NCBI GenBank assembly: GCA_030691385.1
Contig: JAUYEI010000121.1
Span: 1 to 44,100 of the forward strand
Direction of reading: 5' to 3'
Length of the DNA stretch: 44,100 bases
Origin: Azonexus sp.
GTDB taxonomy: Bacteria > Pseudomonadota > Gammaproteobacteria > Burkholderiales > Rhodocyclaceae
Positions 28,125 to 38,852 of the stretch are shown here, in pieces. The position numbers were made by a program, and so were the translations under genes. Numbering within the stretch: position 1 is the first letter of the stretch; every line of letters begins with the position of its first letter. Below the pieces are notes generated by a model, which saw only the letters and a list, made by a program, of their open reading frames with translations, was not told the origin of the DNA and searched no databases.

Positions 28125-28874
28125 ATGCGTAAAAAGCTCGTTGCTGGTAACTGGAAGATGCACGGCGCATTACAGCAAAATTCGACATTGCTGGCGCGTA
28201 TTACGGCGGCGGCATCCGGTTTGGCTTGTGAGGTGGCTGTTTTCCCGCCTTATCCGTACCTCGCTCAGGCGCAATTGGCACTGGCCGGCTCTGTCGTTGC
28301 TTTGGGGGCGCAGTCGGTCAGCGAACATGCTTCCGGTGTGTTTACCGGCGAGGTTTCGGCTTCGATGTTGGCTGAGTTCGGGTGTCGCTACGTGCTGGTC
28401 GGGCATTCCGAGCGACGTGCATTGTTCGGCGAGACGGAGATTGTTGTGGCCGCCAAGTTTGAGGCGGCTCAAAGCTCTGCTCTAGTGCCGATCTTGTGTG
28501 TCGGCGAAACGCTCGGTCAGCGTGAGGCAGGCAAGACGGTGACTGTGATTGCACGGCAGTTGGCAGCAGTTCTGGAACGTGTTGGGGTGGCGGCCATGGC
28601 ATCGGCGGTGGTTGCATATGAGCCGGTGTGGGCGATCGGAACCGGGGTGACGGCGTCTCCGGCGCAAGCGCAGGAAGTGCATGCGGCGATTCGTGCCCAG
28701 GTTGCGGCGCTGGATGCGGGTGTTGCCGAAGGTTTGCGCATTCTCTATGGTGGTAGTGTGAAGCCGCAGAATGCGGTGGAGTTGTTTGGGCAGTCCGACA
28801 TTGATGGTGGTTTGATCGGTGGCGCTGCCTTGGTTGCTGACGATTTTCTGAAGATTTGCCTTGCGGCGAATTGA
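28125..28874 (+). CDS. tpiA: Triosephosphate isomerase
   Basis: 249 residues, standard TIM-barrel length. The catalytic residues sit in GNWKMHG (Lys11), VGHSERR (His) and VAYEPVWAIGTG (Glu); the phosphate loop is LYGGSVKPQNA and DGGLIGGAAL. Converts dihydroxyacetone phosphate and glyceraldehyde-3-phosphate in the cytosol. It has its own strong promoter and is followed 11 bases later by secG, a common order. Confidence 0.97.
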   Translation: MRKKLVAGNWKMHGALQQNSTLLARITAAASGLACEVAVFPPYPYLAQAQLALAGSVVALGAQSVSEHASGVFTGEVSASMLAEFGCRYVLVGHSERRALFGETEIVVAAKFEAAQSSALVPILCVGETLGQREAGKTVTVIARQLAAVLERVGVAAMASAVVAYEPVWAIGTGVTASPAQAQEVHAAIRAQVAALDAGVAEGLRILYGGSVKPQNAVELFGQSDIDGGLIGGAALVADDFLKICLAAN

Positions 28875-28885
28875 TAGGCTGACAA

Positions 28886-29257
28886 ATGAACTGGTTTTTC
28901 TCTCTCCTTCTGACGGTCCATATTCTGGTTGCGATCGTCATTATTGGTCTGGTGTTGATGCAGCATGGCAAAGGGGCTGACATGGGGGCTGCTTTTGGTA
29001 GTGGCGCCTCTGGTAGTCTGTTCGGTGCCACTGGCTCAGCCAATTTCCTCAGTCGCACTACTGGTGTTCTCGCCGCGGTGTTTTTTGCGACAAGCCTGAC
29101 CTTGGCGTATGTCGCCTCCGGTAAGCCAAAAACGACTGGCAGTGTCATGCAAGAACCAGTACAATCGCAGACTGTTTCGACGCCAGCTTCGACCGGTGGT
29201 GAATCGCTGGCGGCTCCTGTGGGCGCGGGTTCCAAGGCGAAAGATATACCGAAGTAA
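28886..29257 (+). CDS. secG: Preprotein translocase subunit SecG
   Basis: 123 residues. Two transmembrane helices (about 3-24 and 54-74) are linked by the conserved loop VLMQHGKGADMGAAFGSGASGSLFGATGS, diagnostic of SecG. A low-complexity Gln/Ser/Thr tail (about 80-123) follows, longer than in E. coli. SecG assists the SecYEG channel during SecA-driven export across the inner membrane. It sits between tpiA and a tRNA-Leu gene, a well-known proteobacterial arrangement. Confidence 0.95.
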   Translation: MNWFFSLLLTVHILVAIVIIGLVLMQHGKGADMGAAFGSGASGSLFGATGSANFLSRTTGVLAAVFFATSLTLAYVASGKPKTTGSVMQEPVQSQTVSTPASTGGESLAAPVGAGSKAKDIPK

Positions 29258-29308
29258 CGCAAGGTGGTTTGTCCGGCATCGAGTCCTCGCCGGGTGGCCA
29301 AAAAACGT

Positions 29309-29393
29309 GCCGACGTGGTGAAATTGGTAGACACGCTATCTTGAGGGGGTAGTGGCGCAAGCTGTGCGAGTTCGAGTCTCGCCGTCGGCACCA
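29309..29393 (+). tRNA. tRNA-Leu(GAG)
   Basis: The acceptor arms GCCGACG and CGTCGGC pair fully, with discriminator A and an encoded CCA (29391-29393). The anticodon stem CTATC/GGTAG closes the loop TTGAGGG, so the anticodon GAG is at 29343-29345. A long variable arm (GTGGCGCAAGCTGTGC region) marks a class II leucine tRNA, and the T arm carries GTTCGAGTC. It reads CUC/CUU codons. No terminator is visible before nuoA, 65 bases downstream. Confidence 0.96.
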
Positions 29394-29458
29394 AAAAACT
29401 GGGCAGTGGCCGTAAGGTACGCTGTTTCGAACAAAAAACTGAATATTCGCGGCGGGTC

Positions 29459-29830
29459 ATGGAAAACTACTTTCCAATCCTGATGTTCGTTCTGGTGGGG
29501 GTTGCGGTGGGCGTGTTGCCTGTTGCAATGGGCTTTATTCTTGCTCCAAGCCGGCCGGATCCTGAGAAGCTCTCTCCTTACGAGTGCGGCTTCGAGGCTT
29601 TCGAAGATGCGCGCATGAAGTTCGATGTGCGTTTCTATCTCATTGCCATCCTTTTCATTTTGTTCGATCTGGAAATTGCTTTCCTGTTCCCGTGGGCGGC
29701 AATCTTCAAGGACATCGTTGCGACAGAATCGATCAAGCTGTTTGGTTTTATCGAGATGCTCGTATTCGTTGCCATTCTGGTCGTTGGCTATGTTTATGCC
29801 TGGGCCAAGGGCGCGCTGGAATGGGAATGA
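29459..29830 (+). CDS. nuoA: NADH-quinone oxidoreductase subunit A
   Basis: 123 residues with three transmembrane helices (about 7-29, 62-82, 90-112). The loop motif YECGFE (41-46), next to the quinone site in the assembled enzyme, and [12 protein letters not shown] are conserved family features. It is a membrane-arm subunit at the junction with NuoB/D/H. First gene of the nuo operon; the 65 bases between the tRNA and nuoA must hold any operon promoter, but no strong one can be named by eye. Confidence 0.96.
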   Translation: MENYFPILMFVLVGVAVGVLPVAMGFILAPSRPDPEKLSPYECGFEAFEDARMKFDVRFYLIAILFILFDLEIAFLFPWAAIFKDIVATESIKLFGFIEMLVFVAILVVGYVYAWAKGALEWE

Positions 29831-29839
29831 GGTTAGGTT

Positions 29840-30316
29840 ATGGCTATTGAAGGGGTCCTCCAGGAAGGTTTTGTCACCACGACGGCTGACAAGCTAATTA
29901 ATTACATGCGCACCGGCTCGATCTGGCCAATGACCTTCGGATTGGCTTGCTGTGCTGTTGAGATGATCCACGCCGGGGTTTCCCGTTATGACCTCGATCG
30001 TTTCGGTATTGTTTTCCGGGCCAGTCCTCGGCAGTCCGATGTCATGATTGTTGCTGGCACCCTGACCAACAAGATGGCGCCTGCCTTGCGCAAGGTTTAT
30101 GACCAGATGGCCGAACCGCGTTGGGTGGTATCAATGGGCTCGTGTGCCAACGGTGGTGGCTACTACCATTACTCTTACTCTGTTGTGCGCGGTTGTGATC
30201 GGATCGTGCCTGTCGATATCTATGTGCCCGGTTGTCCGCCAACTGCTGAGGCCCTGATTTACGGGCTGATCCAGTTGCAAAACAAGATTCGTCGCACCAA
30301 CACAATTGCTCGTTAA
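29840..30316 (+). CDS. nuoB: NADH-quinone oxidoreductase subunit B
   Basis: 158 residues. Cys37, Cys38, Cys102 and Cys132 ([34 protein letters not shown]) are the ligands of the [4Fe-4S] cluster N2, the last electron carrier before quinone. It is a peripheral-arm subunit contacting NuoD and NuoH. It starts 9 bases after nuoA. Confidence 0.97.
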   Translation: MAIEGVLQEGFVTTTADKLINYMRTGSIWPMTFGLACCAVEMIHAGVSRYDLDRFGIVFRASPRQSDVMIVAGTLTNKMAPALRKVYDQMAEPRWVVSMGSCANGGGYYHYSYSVVRGCDRIVPVDIYVPGCPPTAEALIYGLIQLQNKIRRTNTIAR

Positions 30317-30335
30317 TTGCCAAGGCTGATTCGAT

Positions 30336-30941
30336 ATGTCTGCCAAGCTGGAAACGCTTAGTCAAAATCTGCAAAAGCACTTTAGCGATAAATTAAAATC
30401 GCTGAAGCTTGCTTTGGGTGAGGTCACCATTGAGGTCGCTGCGGCTGATTATCTCGGTGTGATGACCTCATTGCGGGATGAGGCCGATCTTCATTTTGAA
30501 GAAATCATCGATCTGTGTGGTGTCGATTATTCGACCTACGGTGATGGCTGCTGGCAAGGCCGCCGCTACGCGGCGGTTTCGCATCTTCTTTCGATTGCTC
30601 ACAACTGGCGTTTGCGTGTCCGTGTCTTCGCTGAGGACAACGAGTTTCCTTCTGTTGATTCAGTTACCGGTGTCTGGAGTAGCGTTAACTGGTTCGAGCG
30701 CGAGGCTTTCGATCTGTACGGCATCGCTTTCGTCGGTCATGACGACCTGCGTCGCATTCTGACCGATTACGGTTTCATTGGGCATCCGTTCCGCAAGGAT
30801 TTTCCGATTTCTGGTCACGTCGAGATGCGTTACGACCCCGATCAGGCGCGTGTGATCTATCAACCGGTCACCATCGAGCCGCGCGAAAACACCCCGCGCG
30901 TTGTGCGCGAAGACACTTTCGGGGATACCGCTCATGGCTGA
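30336..30941 (+). CDS. nuoC: NADH-quinone oxidoreductase subunit C
   Basis: 201 residues, the 30-kDa subunit type. The signature [29 protein letters not shown] is clear, followed by the C-terminal tail typical of separate (not NuoCD-fused) proteins. It is a scaffold subunit of the peripheral arm without cofactors. Its last 8 bases overlap the start of nuoD, implying translational coupling. Confidence 0.96.
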   Translation: MSAKLETLSQNLQKHFSDKLKSLKLALGEVTIEVAAADYLGVMTSLRDEADLHFEEIIDLCGVDYSTYGDGCWQGRRYAAVSHLLSIAHNWRLRVRVFAEDNEFPSVDSVTGVWSSVNWFEREAFDLYGIAFVGHDDLRRILTDYGFIGHPFRKDFPISGHVEMRYDPDQARVIYQPVTIEPRENTPRVVREDTFGDTAHG

Positions 30942-32187
30942 CATCCGCAATTTCACGCTTAACTTTGGCCCGCAGCACCCGGCTGCGCATGGTGTGCTGC
31001 GTCTGGTGCTTGAGCTGGATGGCGAAGTCGTCCAGCGTGCCGACCCGCATATCGGCCTGCTGCATCGGGCAACCGAAAAGCTCGCCGAAACCCGGACTTG
31101 GGTTCAGTCGGTGCCTTACATGGACCGTCTCGACTACGTGTCAATGATGTGCAACGAGCACGCTTACTGCCTGGCCACTGAAAAGCTGCTCGGCATCGAG
31201 GTGCCGGAGCGCGGCAAGTACATCCGTGTGATGTTCGACGAAGTGACGCGTATCCTCAACCATCTGCTGTGGATCGGCTGTCATGCGCTGGACGTCGGTG
31301 CGATGACCATGGCGCTCTACACCTTCCGCGAGCGCGAAGACCTGATGGACGTCTATGAGGCGGTTTCCGGTGCCCGGATGCACGCTGCCTACTATCGTCC
31401 GGGCGGCGTCTATCGCGACCTGCCGGACCGCATGCCGCAGTATCAGGAATCGACCTGGAGCAATGCCAAGAAGGCGGCCGAGAAGAACGAGAACCGTAGC
31501 GGTTCCCTGCTCGACTTCCTTGAAGATTTCACCAACCGCTTCCCGACCTATCATTCCGAATACCACACCCTGCTGACCGACAACCGGATCTGGAAGCAGC
31601 GTCTGGTCAATGTCGGTGTCGTGACGCCGGAGCGCGCCCTGCAGATGGGTTTCACCGGCGCCATGTTGCGCGGCTCGGGAATCGCCTGGGACTTGCGCAA
31701 GAAGCAGCCGTACGCGGCTTACGACAAGATCAATTTCGATGTGCCGGTCGGCGTCAATGGCGACAGCTATGACCGCTACCTGGTTCGCATGGAAGAAATG
31801 ATCCAGTCGAACAACATCATCAAGCAATGTATCGCCTGGTTGCGCAAGAATCCCGGTCCGGTGATCACCGACAACAACAAGGTGGCGCCGCCGCCGCGTG
31901 AAAACATGAAGACCAACATGGAGGAGCTGATTCACCACTTCAAGCTCTTCACCGAAGGCATCCATGTTCCGGCCGGCGAAGCTTATGCCGCAGTCGAGCA
32001 CCCGAAGGGCGAGTTCGGCATCTACTTTGTTTCCGATGGTGCCAACAAGCCTTACCGGATGAAGATTCGCGCACCGGGCTTTGTCCACCTGGCCGGTCTG
32101 GATGAGATGTCCCGAGGCCACATGATCGCCGACGTCGTTACGATTATCGGTTCCCAAGATATTGTTTTTGGCGAGATTGACCGCTGA
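30934..32187 (+). CDS. nuoD: NADH-quinone oxidoreductase subunit D
   Basis: 417 residues, the 49-kDa subunit related to hydrogenase large subunits. The ATG at 30934 gives the typical start [20 protein letters not shown], whose His-rich turn contributes to the quinone pocket; a longer reading runs into nuo[29 protein letters not shown] and the end [11 protein letters not shown] are family hallmarks. The stop overlaps the nuoE ATG (TGATG). Confidence 0.97.
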   Translation: MADIRNFTLNFGPQHPAAHGVLRLVLELDGEVVQRADPHIGLLHRATEKLAETRTWVQSVPYMDRLDYVSMMCNEHAYCLATEKLLGIEVPERGKYIRVMFDEVTRILNHLLWIGCHALDVGAMTMALYTFREREDLMDVYEAVSGARMHAAYYRPGGVYRDLPDRMPQYQESTWSNAKKAAEKNENRSGSLLDFLEDFTNRFPTYHSEYHTLLTDNRIWKQRLVNVGVVTPERALQMGFTGAMLRGSGIAWDLRKKQPYAAYDKINFDVPVGVNGDSYDRYLVRMEEMIQSNNIIKQCIAWLRKNPGPVITDNNKVAPPPRENMKTNMEELIHHFKLFTEGIHVPAGEAYAAVEHPKGEFGIYFVSDGANKPYRMKIRAPGFVHLAGLDEMSRGHMIADVVTIIGSQDIVFGEIDR

Positions 32188-32660
32188 TGTTTTCCGCTGA
32201 AACCCTCCAGAAGTTTGCCCGCGAGGTCGCCAAGTACCCCGCCGATCAAAAACAGTCGGCGTCGATGGCCTGCCTCGCTCACGCCCAGGAAGAAAAAGGC
32301 TGGCTGGCCCCCGAGTCCATCGAGGCCGTTGCCAACTACCTTGGTATGCCGCCGATGGCGGCCTACGAAGTGGCCTCCTTCTACAACATGTATGACCTGA
32401 AGCCGGTCGGCAAGTACAAGATCACGGTCTGTACCAACCTGCCTTGCGCGCTGTCGGGTGGCTACCATGCCGGCGAATACCTGCAGCACAAGCTGGGTGT
32501 CGGCTATGGCGAAACGACGCCGGATGGCAAATTCACGTTGAAGGAAGGTGAATGCATGGGGGCCTGCGGTGATGCGCCGGTCTTCATCGTCAACAACCGC
32601 TCGATGTGCAGCCACATGCACCCGGAACAGATCGACAAGCTGCTTGAGGAGTGCAAATAA
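32187..32660 (+). CDS. nuoE: NADH-quinone oxidoreductase subunit E
   Basis: 157 residues with a thioredoxin-like fold. Cys82, Cys87, Cys123 and Cys127 ([22 protein letters not shown]) bind the [2Fe-2S] cluster N1a. It belongs to the NADH-dehydrogenase module with NuoF and NuoG. It overlaps both neighbours by a single base at start and stop codons. Confidence 0.97.
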   Translation: MFSAETLQKFAREVAKYPADQKQSASMACLAHAQEEKGWLAPESIEAVANYLGMPPMAAYEVASFYNMYDLKPVGKYKITVCTNLPCALSGGYHAGEYLQHKLGVGYGETTPDGKFTLKEGECMGACGDAPVFIVNNRSMCSHMHPEQIDKLLEECK

Positions 32661-33988
32661 TGGCCATGCTTGGTTCGATCAACGGCGTCCTGATGGAAGG
32701 CCTGGATGGCGACAATACCTGGCACCTCAAGGATTACGTCGCCCGTGGCGGCTATGCGCAGCTGAAGCGCATCCTGGAAAGCAAGATGACCCAGGAAGAC
32801 GTCATCAGCGAAGTCAAGAAATCCGTACTGCGCGGCCGTGGCGGCGCCGGCTTCCCGACTGGCCTGAAGTGGTCCTTCATGCCGCGCTCTTTTCCCGGCG
32901 ACAAGTACGTTGTCTGCAATACCGACGAAGGCGAGCCGGGGACCTTCAAGGACCGCGACATCATGCGCTTCAACCCGCATGCCGTCATCGAAGGCATGGC
33001 CATCGCTGCTTATGCGATGGGTGCGAACCGCGGTTACAACTACGTGCACGGCGAAGTCTGGCAGGAATACAAGCGTTTTGAAGAGGCGCTTGACGAAGCC
33101 CGTGCTGCTGGTTTCATCGGACAGAACATTCTCGGCTCGGGCTTCAACTTCGAACTCTTCGCACACCACGGCTACGGCGCCTATATCTGTGGCGAAGAAA
33201 CTGCGCTGCTCGAATCCATCGAAGGCAAGAAGGGCCAGCCGCGCTTCAAGCCGCCGTTCCCGGCTTCTTTCGGTCTGTATGGCAAGCCGACGACGATCAA
33301 CAACACCGAAACTTTTGCCGCCATTCCGTTCATTCTGAAGATGGGTGGCGAAGAGTTCCTGAATCTGGGCAAGGCGAACAACGGCGGGACCAAGCTGTTC
33401 TCGGTCTCCGGCCACGTCAATCGCCCGGGCAATTACGAGATTCCGCTCGGTACACCGTTCTCGACCCTGCTCGAAATGTGTGGCGGGATGCGCGGCGGGC
33501 GCAAGCTCAAGGCCGTCATCCCCGGCGGTTCGTCCGCCCCGGTGATGCCGGGCGAAGTGATCATGGATTGCACCATGGACTACGACTCGATCAGCAAGGG
33601 CGGCTCGATGCTCGGCTCCGGTGCGGTCATTGTCATGGACGAAACGGTCTGCATGGTCAAGGCGCTGGAGCGTCTGTCCTTCTTCTATTACGAAGAGTCC
33701 TGCGGCCAATGCACACCGTGCCGCGAAGGTACGGCCTGGATGTACAAGGTCGTCCATCGTATCGAGAACGGCCTCGGCAAACCCGAAGACCTCGATCTGC
33801 TGAACAGCGTGCTCGGCAACATTGCCGGTCGTACCATCTGTGCGCTCGGCGATGCGGCAGCCTTCCCGGTGCAGAGCTTCATCAAGCACTTCGGCAAGGA
33901 ATTCGAGTACCACATTGAAAACAAGACCTGTCTGGTTCCCAAGGATGTGCAATGGGCGGGCAGTGGCTTCCACAAGATTCCGGCCTGA
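32660..33988 (+). CDS. nuoF: NADH-quinone oxidoreductase subunit F
   Basis: 442 residues. Carries the NADH and FMN site ([46 protein letters not shown]) and the [4Fe-4S] cluster N3 ligands in [13 protein letters not shown] plus a downstream Cys (GRTICALGD). It is the entry point of electrons from NADH. The ATG at 32660 shares a base with the nuoE stop (TAATG) and has GAGGAG 8 bases upstream; a GTG three codons earlier overlaps that site and was rejected. Confidence 0.97.
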   Translation: MAMLGSINGVLMEGLDGDNTWHLKDYVARGGYAQLKRILESKMTQEDVISEVKKSVLRGRGGAGFPTGLKWSFMPRSFPGDKYVVCNTDEGEPGTFKDRDIMRFNPHAVIEGMAIAAYAMGANRGYNYVHGEVWQEYKRFEEALDEARAAGFIGQNILGSGFNFELFAHHGYGAYICGEETALLESIEGKKGQPRFKPPFPASFGLYGKPTTINNTETFAAIPFILKMGGEEFLNLGKANNGGTKLFSVSGHVNRPGNYEIPLGTPFSTLLEMCGGMRGGRKLKAVIPGGSSAPVMPGEVIMDCTMDYDSISKGGSMLGSGAVIVMDETVCMVKALERLSFFYYEESCGQCTPCREGTAWMYKVVHRIENGLGKPEDLDLLNSVLGNIAGRTICALGDAAAFPVQSFIKHFGKEFEYHIENKTCLVPKDVQWAGSGFHKIPA

Positions 33989-34032
33989 CAGGCTACGGGT
34001 TGTAACGATAGAACTGGCTACAAGGTAGCGAC

Positions 34033-36366
34033 ATGCTAGAAATCGAGATCGACGGCAAAAAGGCGCAAGTGCCCGATGGCAGCACGGTGATGGATGCCGC
34101 GCAGCAGGTGGGCGTTTACATTCCGCATTTCTGCTACCACAAGAAACTTTCGATTGCCGCCAACTGCCGCATGTGTCTGGTGCAGGTAGAGAAGGCGCCG
34201 AAACCGTTGCCGGCCTGCGCAACGCCGGTGACCAACGGCATGAAGGTCTTTACCCACTCCGAACTGGCCGTCAAGGCGCAGAAGGGGGTGATGGAGTTCC
34301 TGCTCATCAACCACCCGCTGGATTGCCCGATCTGCGATCAGGGCGGCGAGTGCCAGCTGCAGGACATGTCCGTCGGCTACGGCCCGATGAAGAGCCGTTA
34401 CACCGAAGAAAAGCACGTCGTTTTCCACAAGAGTGTCGGTCCGCTGATCTCCATGGAAGAGATGAGCCGCTGTATTCACTGTACCCGTTGCGTTCGCTTC
34501 GGTCAGGAAATCGGCGGCATCATGGAACTCGGCATGGCCAACCGCAACATGCATTCCGAGATCATGACTTTCGTCGGCCGTACGGTCGACTCGGAATTGT
34601 CGGGCAATATGATCGACCTCTGCCCGGTTGGTGCGCTGACCTCCAAGCCTTTCCGCTATACCGCCCGTTCCTGGGAACTGCAGCGCCGTAAGTCGGTCAG
34701 CCCGCACGATTCCGTCGGTGCCAACCTGGTCGTTCAGGTCAAGCACGACAACGTGATGCGCGTTCTGCCGCGTGAGAACGAAGAAGTTAACGAGTGCTGG
34801 ATCTCCGACAAGGAGCGTTTCTCCTACCAGGCCCTGAGTTCCGAAGAGCGCCTGACCAAGCCGATGGTCAAGCAGGGCGGCGAGTGGAAGGAAGTCGACT
34901 GGAATGTCGCCCTCGACTACGTCGCCCACGGCCTCAAGGATGTTTCCCGCGAACATGGTGGCGATGCGCTGGCCGCACTGGCTGCCCAAAGCTCGACGGT
35001 CGAAGAACTCTTCCTGCTCGGCAAGGTCATGAAGGGCCTGGGCAGCGGCAATATCGATTTCCGTCCGCGCCAGAGTGATTTTTCCTCCGATTTCAAGCGC
35101 GCCGGTACACCGTGGCTGGGCATGCGCCTAGCTGAGATCAAGGATCTCGACGGTGCTCTGGTGGTTGGCTCCTTCCTGCGCAAGGATCATCCGCTGATCG
35201 CTCAGCGTCTGCGCCAGGCGGCCAAAAAATACACCAAGGTCAGCCTGTTGTCGGTGACGGGTGACGATCAACTGATCAATCTGCATGCCCGTATAACCGT
35301 TGCACCGGCCAGACTGGCTGTTGCGCTGGCTGCTGTCGTCAAGGCCGCGGCCGAGATAAAGGGTGTCGCAGTGCCGGCTGCTGTCGAGTTGGCGGCCGTT
35401 TGTGAGAAGAGTAAAAAAATTGCCCAGAGCCTGTTTGATGGCGAGAAGCGTGCAGTCTTTCTTGGCAATGTTGCGACTCAATCCACTGATGCCACGCAAT
35501 TGCATGCGCTGGCACTGGAACTTGGCAAGCTGACCGGCGCGACCGTCGGTTTTCTCGGCGAAGGCGCCAATACCGTGGGCTGCCATGTTTCCCGGGTACT
35601 TTCCTCCACAGCCAACGCTCGCCAGATGTTCGAGCAGCCGCGCAAGGCTTATGTCCTGATGGGCATCGAACCGGAATTTGATTGCGCTAACCCGCAACTG
35701 GTTCTGGGGGCACTGAAGCAGGCCAGCCTTGTGGTCTACATGTCAGGCTTTAAGCATGCTCCGGCTCTGGCGTTTGCCGATGTAATGTTGCCGATTGCTC
35801 CTTACACCGAAACCTCGGGTACCTTCATCAATATTGAGGGCCGCGTCCAGAGCTTCAACGGTGTGGCCAAGGCCCGTGGCGATGCACGCCCGGCCTGGAA
35901 GTTGTTGCGCGTTCTTGGTAACGTTTTGAATATCGATGGCTTCAGCTATGCCTCCAGTGAAGAAATTCGCGACGAAGTGCTGGGCAAGGGTGTCGAGTTC
36001 GTCACAGGTCTCGACAATGCCCTGCAGGATGTCAGCATTGCTCTGTCAGTTAACAATACTAATGGCCTTCAACGAATAGCCGACGTGCCGATCAACTTTG
36101 CCGACCCGATGGCACGTCGTGCGCCAGCTCTGCAGCAGACTGCCGATGCAGTTGCTCCGACTGCTCGCATTAACGAGCAAACCTTGGCACAAGTTGGTGT
36201 TGCCGATGGCGCGCAAGTTCGCGTCAAGCAGGGTTCCGGTGAGGCGATATTGATCGCCAAGAGCGACAACAATGTGCCTGCCGGTTGTGTTCGCGTTTCG
36301 GCGGCACATGCAAGCACAGCGATGCTGGGCGACATGTTCGGCTCGATCTCCGTGGAGCGTGCATAA
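34033..36366 (+). CDS. nuoG: NADH-quinone oxidoreductase subunit G
   Basis: 777 residues. The N-terminal [2Fe-2S] ferredoxin domain (PHFCYHKKLSIAANCRMCLVQ) is followed by the His/Cys N5 segment (HPLDCPICDQGGECQLQD) and a two-cluster region (CIHCTRCVRFGQEIGG … GNMIDLCPVGALTSK). The molybdopterin-oxidoreductase-like body, which has lost its cofactor in complex I, fills about 220-690. It relays electrons from NuoF to NuoI. The 44-base gap before it holds no recognisable gene. Confidence 0.97.
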   Translation: MLEIEIDGKKAQVPDGSTVMDAAQQVGVYIPHFCYHKKLSIAANCRMCLVQVEKAPKPLPACATPVTNGMKVFTHSELAVKAQKGVMEFLLINHPLDCPICDQGGECQLQDMSVGYGPMKSRYTEEKHVVFHKSVGPLISMEEMSRCIHCTRCVRFGQEIGGIMELGMANRNMHSEIMTFVGRTVDSELSGNMIDLCPVGALTSKPFRYTARSWELQRRKSVSPHDSVGANLVVQVKHDNVMRVLPRENEEVNECWISDKERFSYQALSSEERLTKPMVKQGGEWKEVDWNVALDYVAHGLKDVSREHGGDALAALAAQSSTVEELFLLGKVMKGLGSGNIDFRPRQSDFSSDFKRAGTPWLGMRLAEIKDLDGALVVGSFLRKDHPLIAQRLRQAAKKYTKVSLLSVTGDDQLINLHARITVAPARLAVALAAVVKAAAEIKGVAVPAAVELAAVCEKSKKIAQSLFDGEKRAVFLGNVATQSTDATQLHALALELGKLTGATVGFLGEGANTVGCHVSRVLSSTANARQMFEQPRKAYVLMGIEPEFDCANPQLVLGALKQASLVVYMSGFKHAPALAFADVMLPIAPYTETSGTFINIEGRVQSFNGVAKARGDARPAWKLLRVLGNVLNIDGFSYASSEEIRDEVLGKGVEFVTGLDNALQDVSIALSVNNTNGLQRIADVPINFADPMARRAPALQQTADAVAPTARINEQTLAQVGVADGAQVRVKQGSGEAILIAKSDNNVPAGCVRVSAAHASTAMLGDMFGSISVERA

Positions 36367-37416
36367 ATGGACGCACTGATGAACTTCGGACTTGGGATTT
36401 TCGGCGGCGCTTGGCCGGCTGTCTGGACCCTTCTCAAAATCCTCCTGATCGTTGCTCCGCTGATGCTTGGCGTTGCGTATTTGACCTACTTTGAACGCAA
36501 GGTCATTGGTTACATGCAGGTTCGCATCGGTCCCAACCGGGTTGGTCCGTGGGGTCTGATACAGCCGATTGCCGACGGCCTGAAACTGCTGCTGAAGGAA
36601 ATTATCGTACCGACCACTGCCAACAAGGGTATTTTCATTATCGCCCCGATGTTGGCGATTGCTCCGGCGCTGGCAGCCTGGGCTGTGATTCCATTCACGG
36701 ATTCGCTGGTTGTCGCCAATATCGATGCCAGCCTGCTCTACATCATGGCGATCACCTCCATGGGGGTGTATGGGGTTATTTTGGCTGGTTGGGCATCCAA
36801 CTCCAAGTACGCTTTCCTTGGTGCCATGCGTTCTGCTGCGCAAATGGTTTCCTATGAAATCTCCATGGGCTTTTCGCTGATCTGCGTGCTGATGGTGTCG
36901 AACAGCTTGAATCTGGTTGATATCGTTAATGTTCAGGATCAGGGACGTTTCGCTGGCTGGGGCCTGAGTTTCCTTTCATGGAACTGGCTGCCCTTGTTCC
37001 CGATGTTCATCGTCTACCTTATTTCCGGCACTGCTGAACTGAACCGGGCACCATTTGACGTTGCCGAAGGCGAATCTGAAATCGTTGCCGGCTTCCACGT
37101 TGAATATTCCGGGATGGCGTTCGCGCTATTCTTCCTGGCTGAATATGCCAACATGATTCTCGTTGCGGCGCTGACGTCCCTCCTGTTCCTGGGTGGTTGG
37201 TTGTCTCCGGTTGGTTTCCTGCCTGATGGCATTCTTTGGCTGTTCGCCAAGATGTCGGTCATCCTCTTCCTTTTCCTGTGGTTCCGCGCGACTTTTCCGC
37301 GCTACCGCTATGACCAGTTGATGCGTCTGGGCTGGAAGGTTTTCTTGCCGATCTGTTTGATCTGGCTGGTTGTTGTCGGCGTCTGGATGATGTCGCCATT
37401 GAATATCTGGAAGTGA
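36367..37416 (+). CDS. nuoH: NADH-quinone oxidoreductase subunit H
   Basis: 349 residues with about eight to nine transmembrane helices. Family motifs are [34 protein letters not shown] and [29 protein letters not shown], which line the quinone channel and its charged link to the proton path. It begins directly after the nuoG stop codon. Confidence 0.97.
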   Translation: MDALMNFGLGIFGGAWPAVWTLLKILLIVAPLMLGVAYLTYFERKVIGYMQVRIGPNRVGPWGLIQPIADGLKLLLKEIIVPTTANKGIFIIAPMLAIAPALAAWAVIPFTDSLVVANIDASLLYIMAITSMGVYGVILAGWASNSKYAFLGAMRSAAQMVSYEISMGFSLICVLMVSNSLNLVDIVNVQDQGRFAGWGLSFLSWNWLPLFPMFIVYLISGTAELNRAPFDVAEGESEIVAGFHVEYSGMAFALFFLAEYANMILVAALTSLLFLGGWLSPVGFLPDGILWLFAKMSVILFLFLWFRATFPRYRYDQLMRLGWKVFLPICLIWLVVVGVWMMSPLNIWK

Positions 37417-37426
37417 GGAGAGACTC

Positions 37427-37915
37427 ATGGGTTCGATGAAGGAAATCTTCAACAGCCTCTTCCTCAAGGAATTGTTGAAGGGCATGTCGGTCACGGGCAA
37501 GTATTTCTTTGCCCGCAAGATCACCGTTCAATATCCGGAAGAAAAAACGCCGCAGAGTTTCCGTTTTCGCGGTCTGCATGCGCTGCGTCGCTATCCAAAT
37601 GGTGAAGAGCGTTGCATTGCCTGCAAGCTGTGCGAGGCAATCTGCCCGGCGCTGGCCATTACCATCGAGGCCGAGCCGCGCGATGATGGCTCACGTCGCA
37701 CGACGCGCTACGACATTGATCTGACCAAGTGCATTTTCTGTGGTTTCTGCGAAGAAGCCTGTCCGGTCGATGCGGTGGTCGAAACGCGGATTTTTGAATA
37801 CCACGGCGAAAAGCGCGGTGATTTGTACTACACCAAGCAGATGTTGCTGGCCAACGGCGACCGCTACGAAGATCAAATCGCAAAAGATCGCGAACTTGAT
37901 GCTTCTTACCGATAA
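37427..37915 (+). CDS. nuoI: NADH-quinone oxidoreductase subunit I
   Basis: 162 residues. Two ferredoxin-like [4Fe-4S] motifs provide clusters N6a and N6b: Cys63/66/69/73 ([12 protein letters not shown]) and Cys102/105/108/112 ([12 protein letters not shown]). An N-terminal amphipathic helix (about 5-25) anchors it to the membrane arm. It passes electrons to NuoB. Confidence 0.97.
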   Translation: MGSMKEIFNSLFLKELLKGMSVTGKYFFARKITVQYPEEKTPQSFRFRGLHALRRYPNGEERCIACKLCEAICPALAITIEAEPRDDGSRRTTRYDIDLTKCIFCGFCEEACPVDAVVETRIFEYHGEKRGDLYYTKQMLLANGDRYEDQIAKDRELDASYR

Positions 37916-37927
37916 CAGGTGCTAGCA

Positions 37928-38524
37928 ATGGATTTTCAAACTGCCGTTTTCTACTTTCTGTCTGCGATCCTGGTTTTCGCCAGCTTGCGGGTGATCACTG
38001 CGCGCAATCCGGTTCATGCTGCGCTACATCTGATTCTTGCCTTCTTTACCTGCGGTGGTATCTGGGCCTTGCTGCAGGCTGAATTTCTGGCGATCGCCAT
38101 CATCCTTGTCTATGTTGGCGCGGTCATGGTGCTCTTCCTGTTCGTCGTCATGATGCTCGATGTCAATATCGACCGCATTCGCCAAGGGTTCTGGAATTAC
38201 CTTCCACTTGGGGCGTTGCTGGGTTTGCTGATGGTTCTGGAAATGAGCCTGGTGCTTGGCAGCAAGTACTTCCAGATTCCGGCTGCGGAAGCCATGCTTC
38301 CGGCAGGTATCTCCAATACCAAGAGTATCGCTGCGCTGATGTTTACCGATTACGTCTATCCCTTCGAGCTGGCTTCGCTCATTCTGCTCGTCGGCATGAT
38401 CGCGGCGATCGTGCTGACACACCGCGGTCCGAAGAAGTCCAAGTATACCAACCCGAATCAGCAGGTCTTCGTCAAGGCGAAGGATCGCGTGCGCGTTCTG
38501 CAGATGCCGGTTGAAAAAGACTGA
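37928..38524 (+). CDS. nuoJ: NADH-quinone oxidoreductase subunit J
   Basis: 198 residues with five transmembrane helices, including the conserved third helix [22 protein letters not shown] that switches conformation during turnover. The ATG at 37928 has AGGTG 6 bases upstream; a GTG three codons earlier overlaps that site. The C-terminal tail after about residue 165 is hydrophilic. Confidence 0.95.
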   Translation: MDFQTAVFYFLSAILVFASLRVITARNPVHAALHLILAFFTCGGIWALLQAEFLAIAIILVYVGAVMVLFLFVVMMLDVNIDRIRQGFWNYLPLGALLGLLMVLEMSLVLGSKYFQIPAAEAMLPAGISNTKSIAALMFTDYVYPFELASLILLVGMIAAIVLTHRGPKKSKYTNPNQQVFVKAKDRVRVLQMPVEKD

Positions 38525-38538
38525 ACCCCGGGGAACCA

Positions 38539-38850
38539 ATGCTAACTCTCTCTCTCTCCCATTTTCTGATTCTGGGCGCGATGCTTTTCGCGATCAGCGT
38601 GGTCGGCATCTTTCTGAACCGGAAGAACCTGCTCGTCCTGCTGATGGCCATCGAGTTGATGCTTCTAGCGGTCAACATGAATTTTGTGGCTTTTTCCCAC
38701 TATCTGCAGGACCTCTCCGGTCAGATCTTCGTTTTCTTCATCCTGACCGTTGCTGCTGCCGAATCGGCGATCGGCCTGGCCATACTGATCGTGCTGTTCC
38801 GCAACCTCAAGAGCATCCATGTGGATGACCTGGGCAGCCTGAAGGGTTAA
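38539..38850 (+). CDS. nuoK: NADH-quinone oxidoreductase subunit K
   Basis: 103 residues with three transmembrane helices. Glu39 ([11 protein letters not shown]) and Glu75 ([15 protein letters not shown]) are the membrane carboxylates needed for proton pumping in this family. It is an MrpC-like subunit, and nuoL starts 2 bases later. Confidence 0.97.
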   Translation: MLTLSLSHFLILGAMLFAISVVGIFLNRKNLLVLLMAIELMLLAVNMNFVAFSHYLQDLSGQIFVFFILTVAAAESAIGLAILIVLFRNLKSIHVDDLGSLKG

Positions 38851-38852
38851 AC

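Noticed and set aside
32504..34222. 572-codon minus-strand frame over nuoE/nuoF
   Set aside because: Antisense to well-conserved nuo genes, with no domain in its translation.
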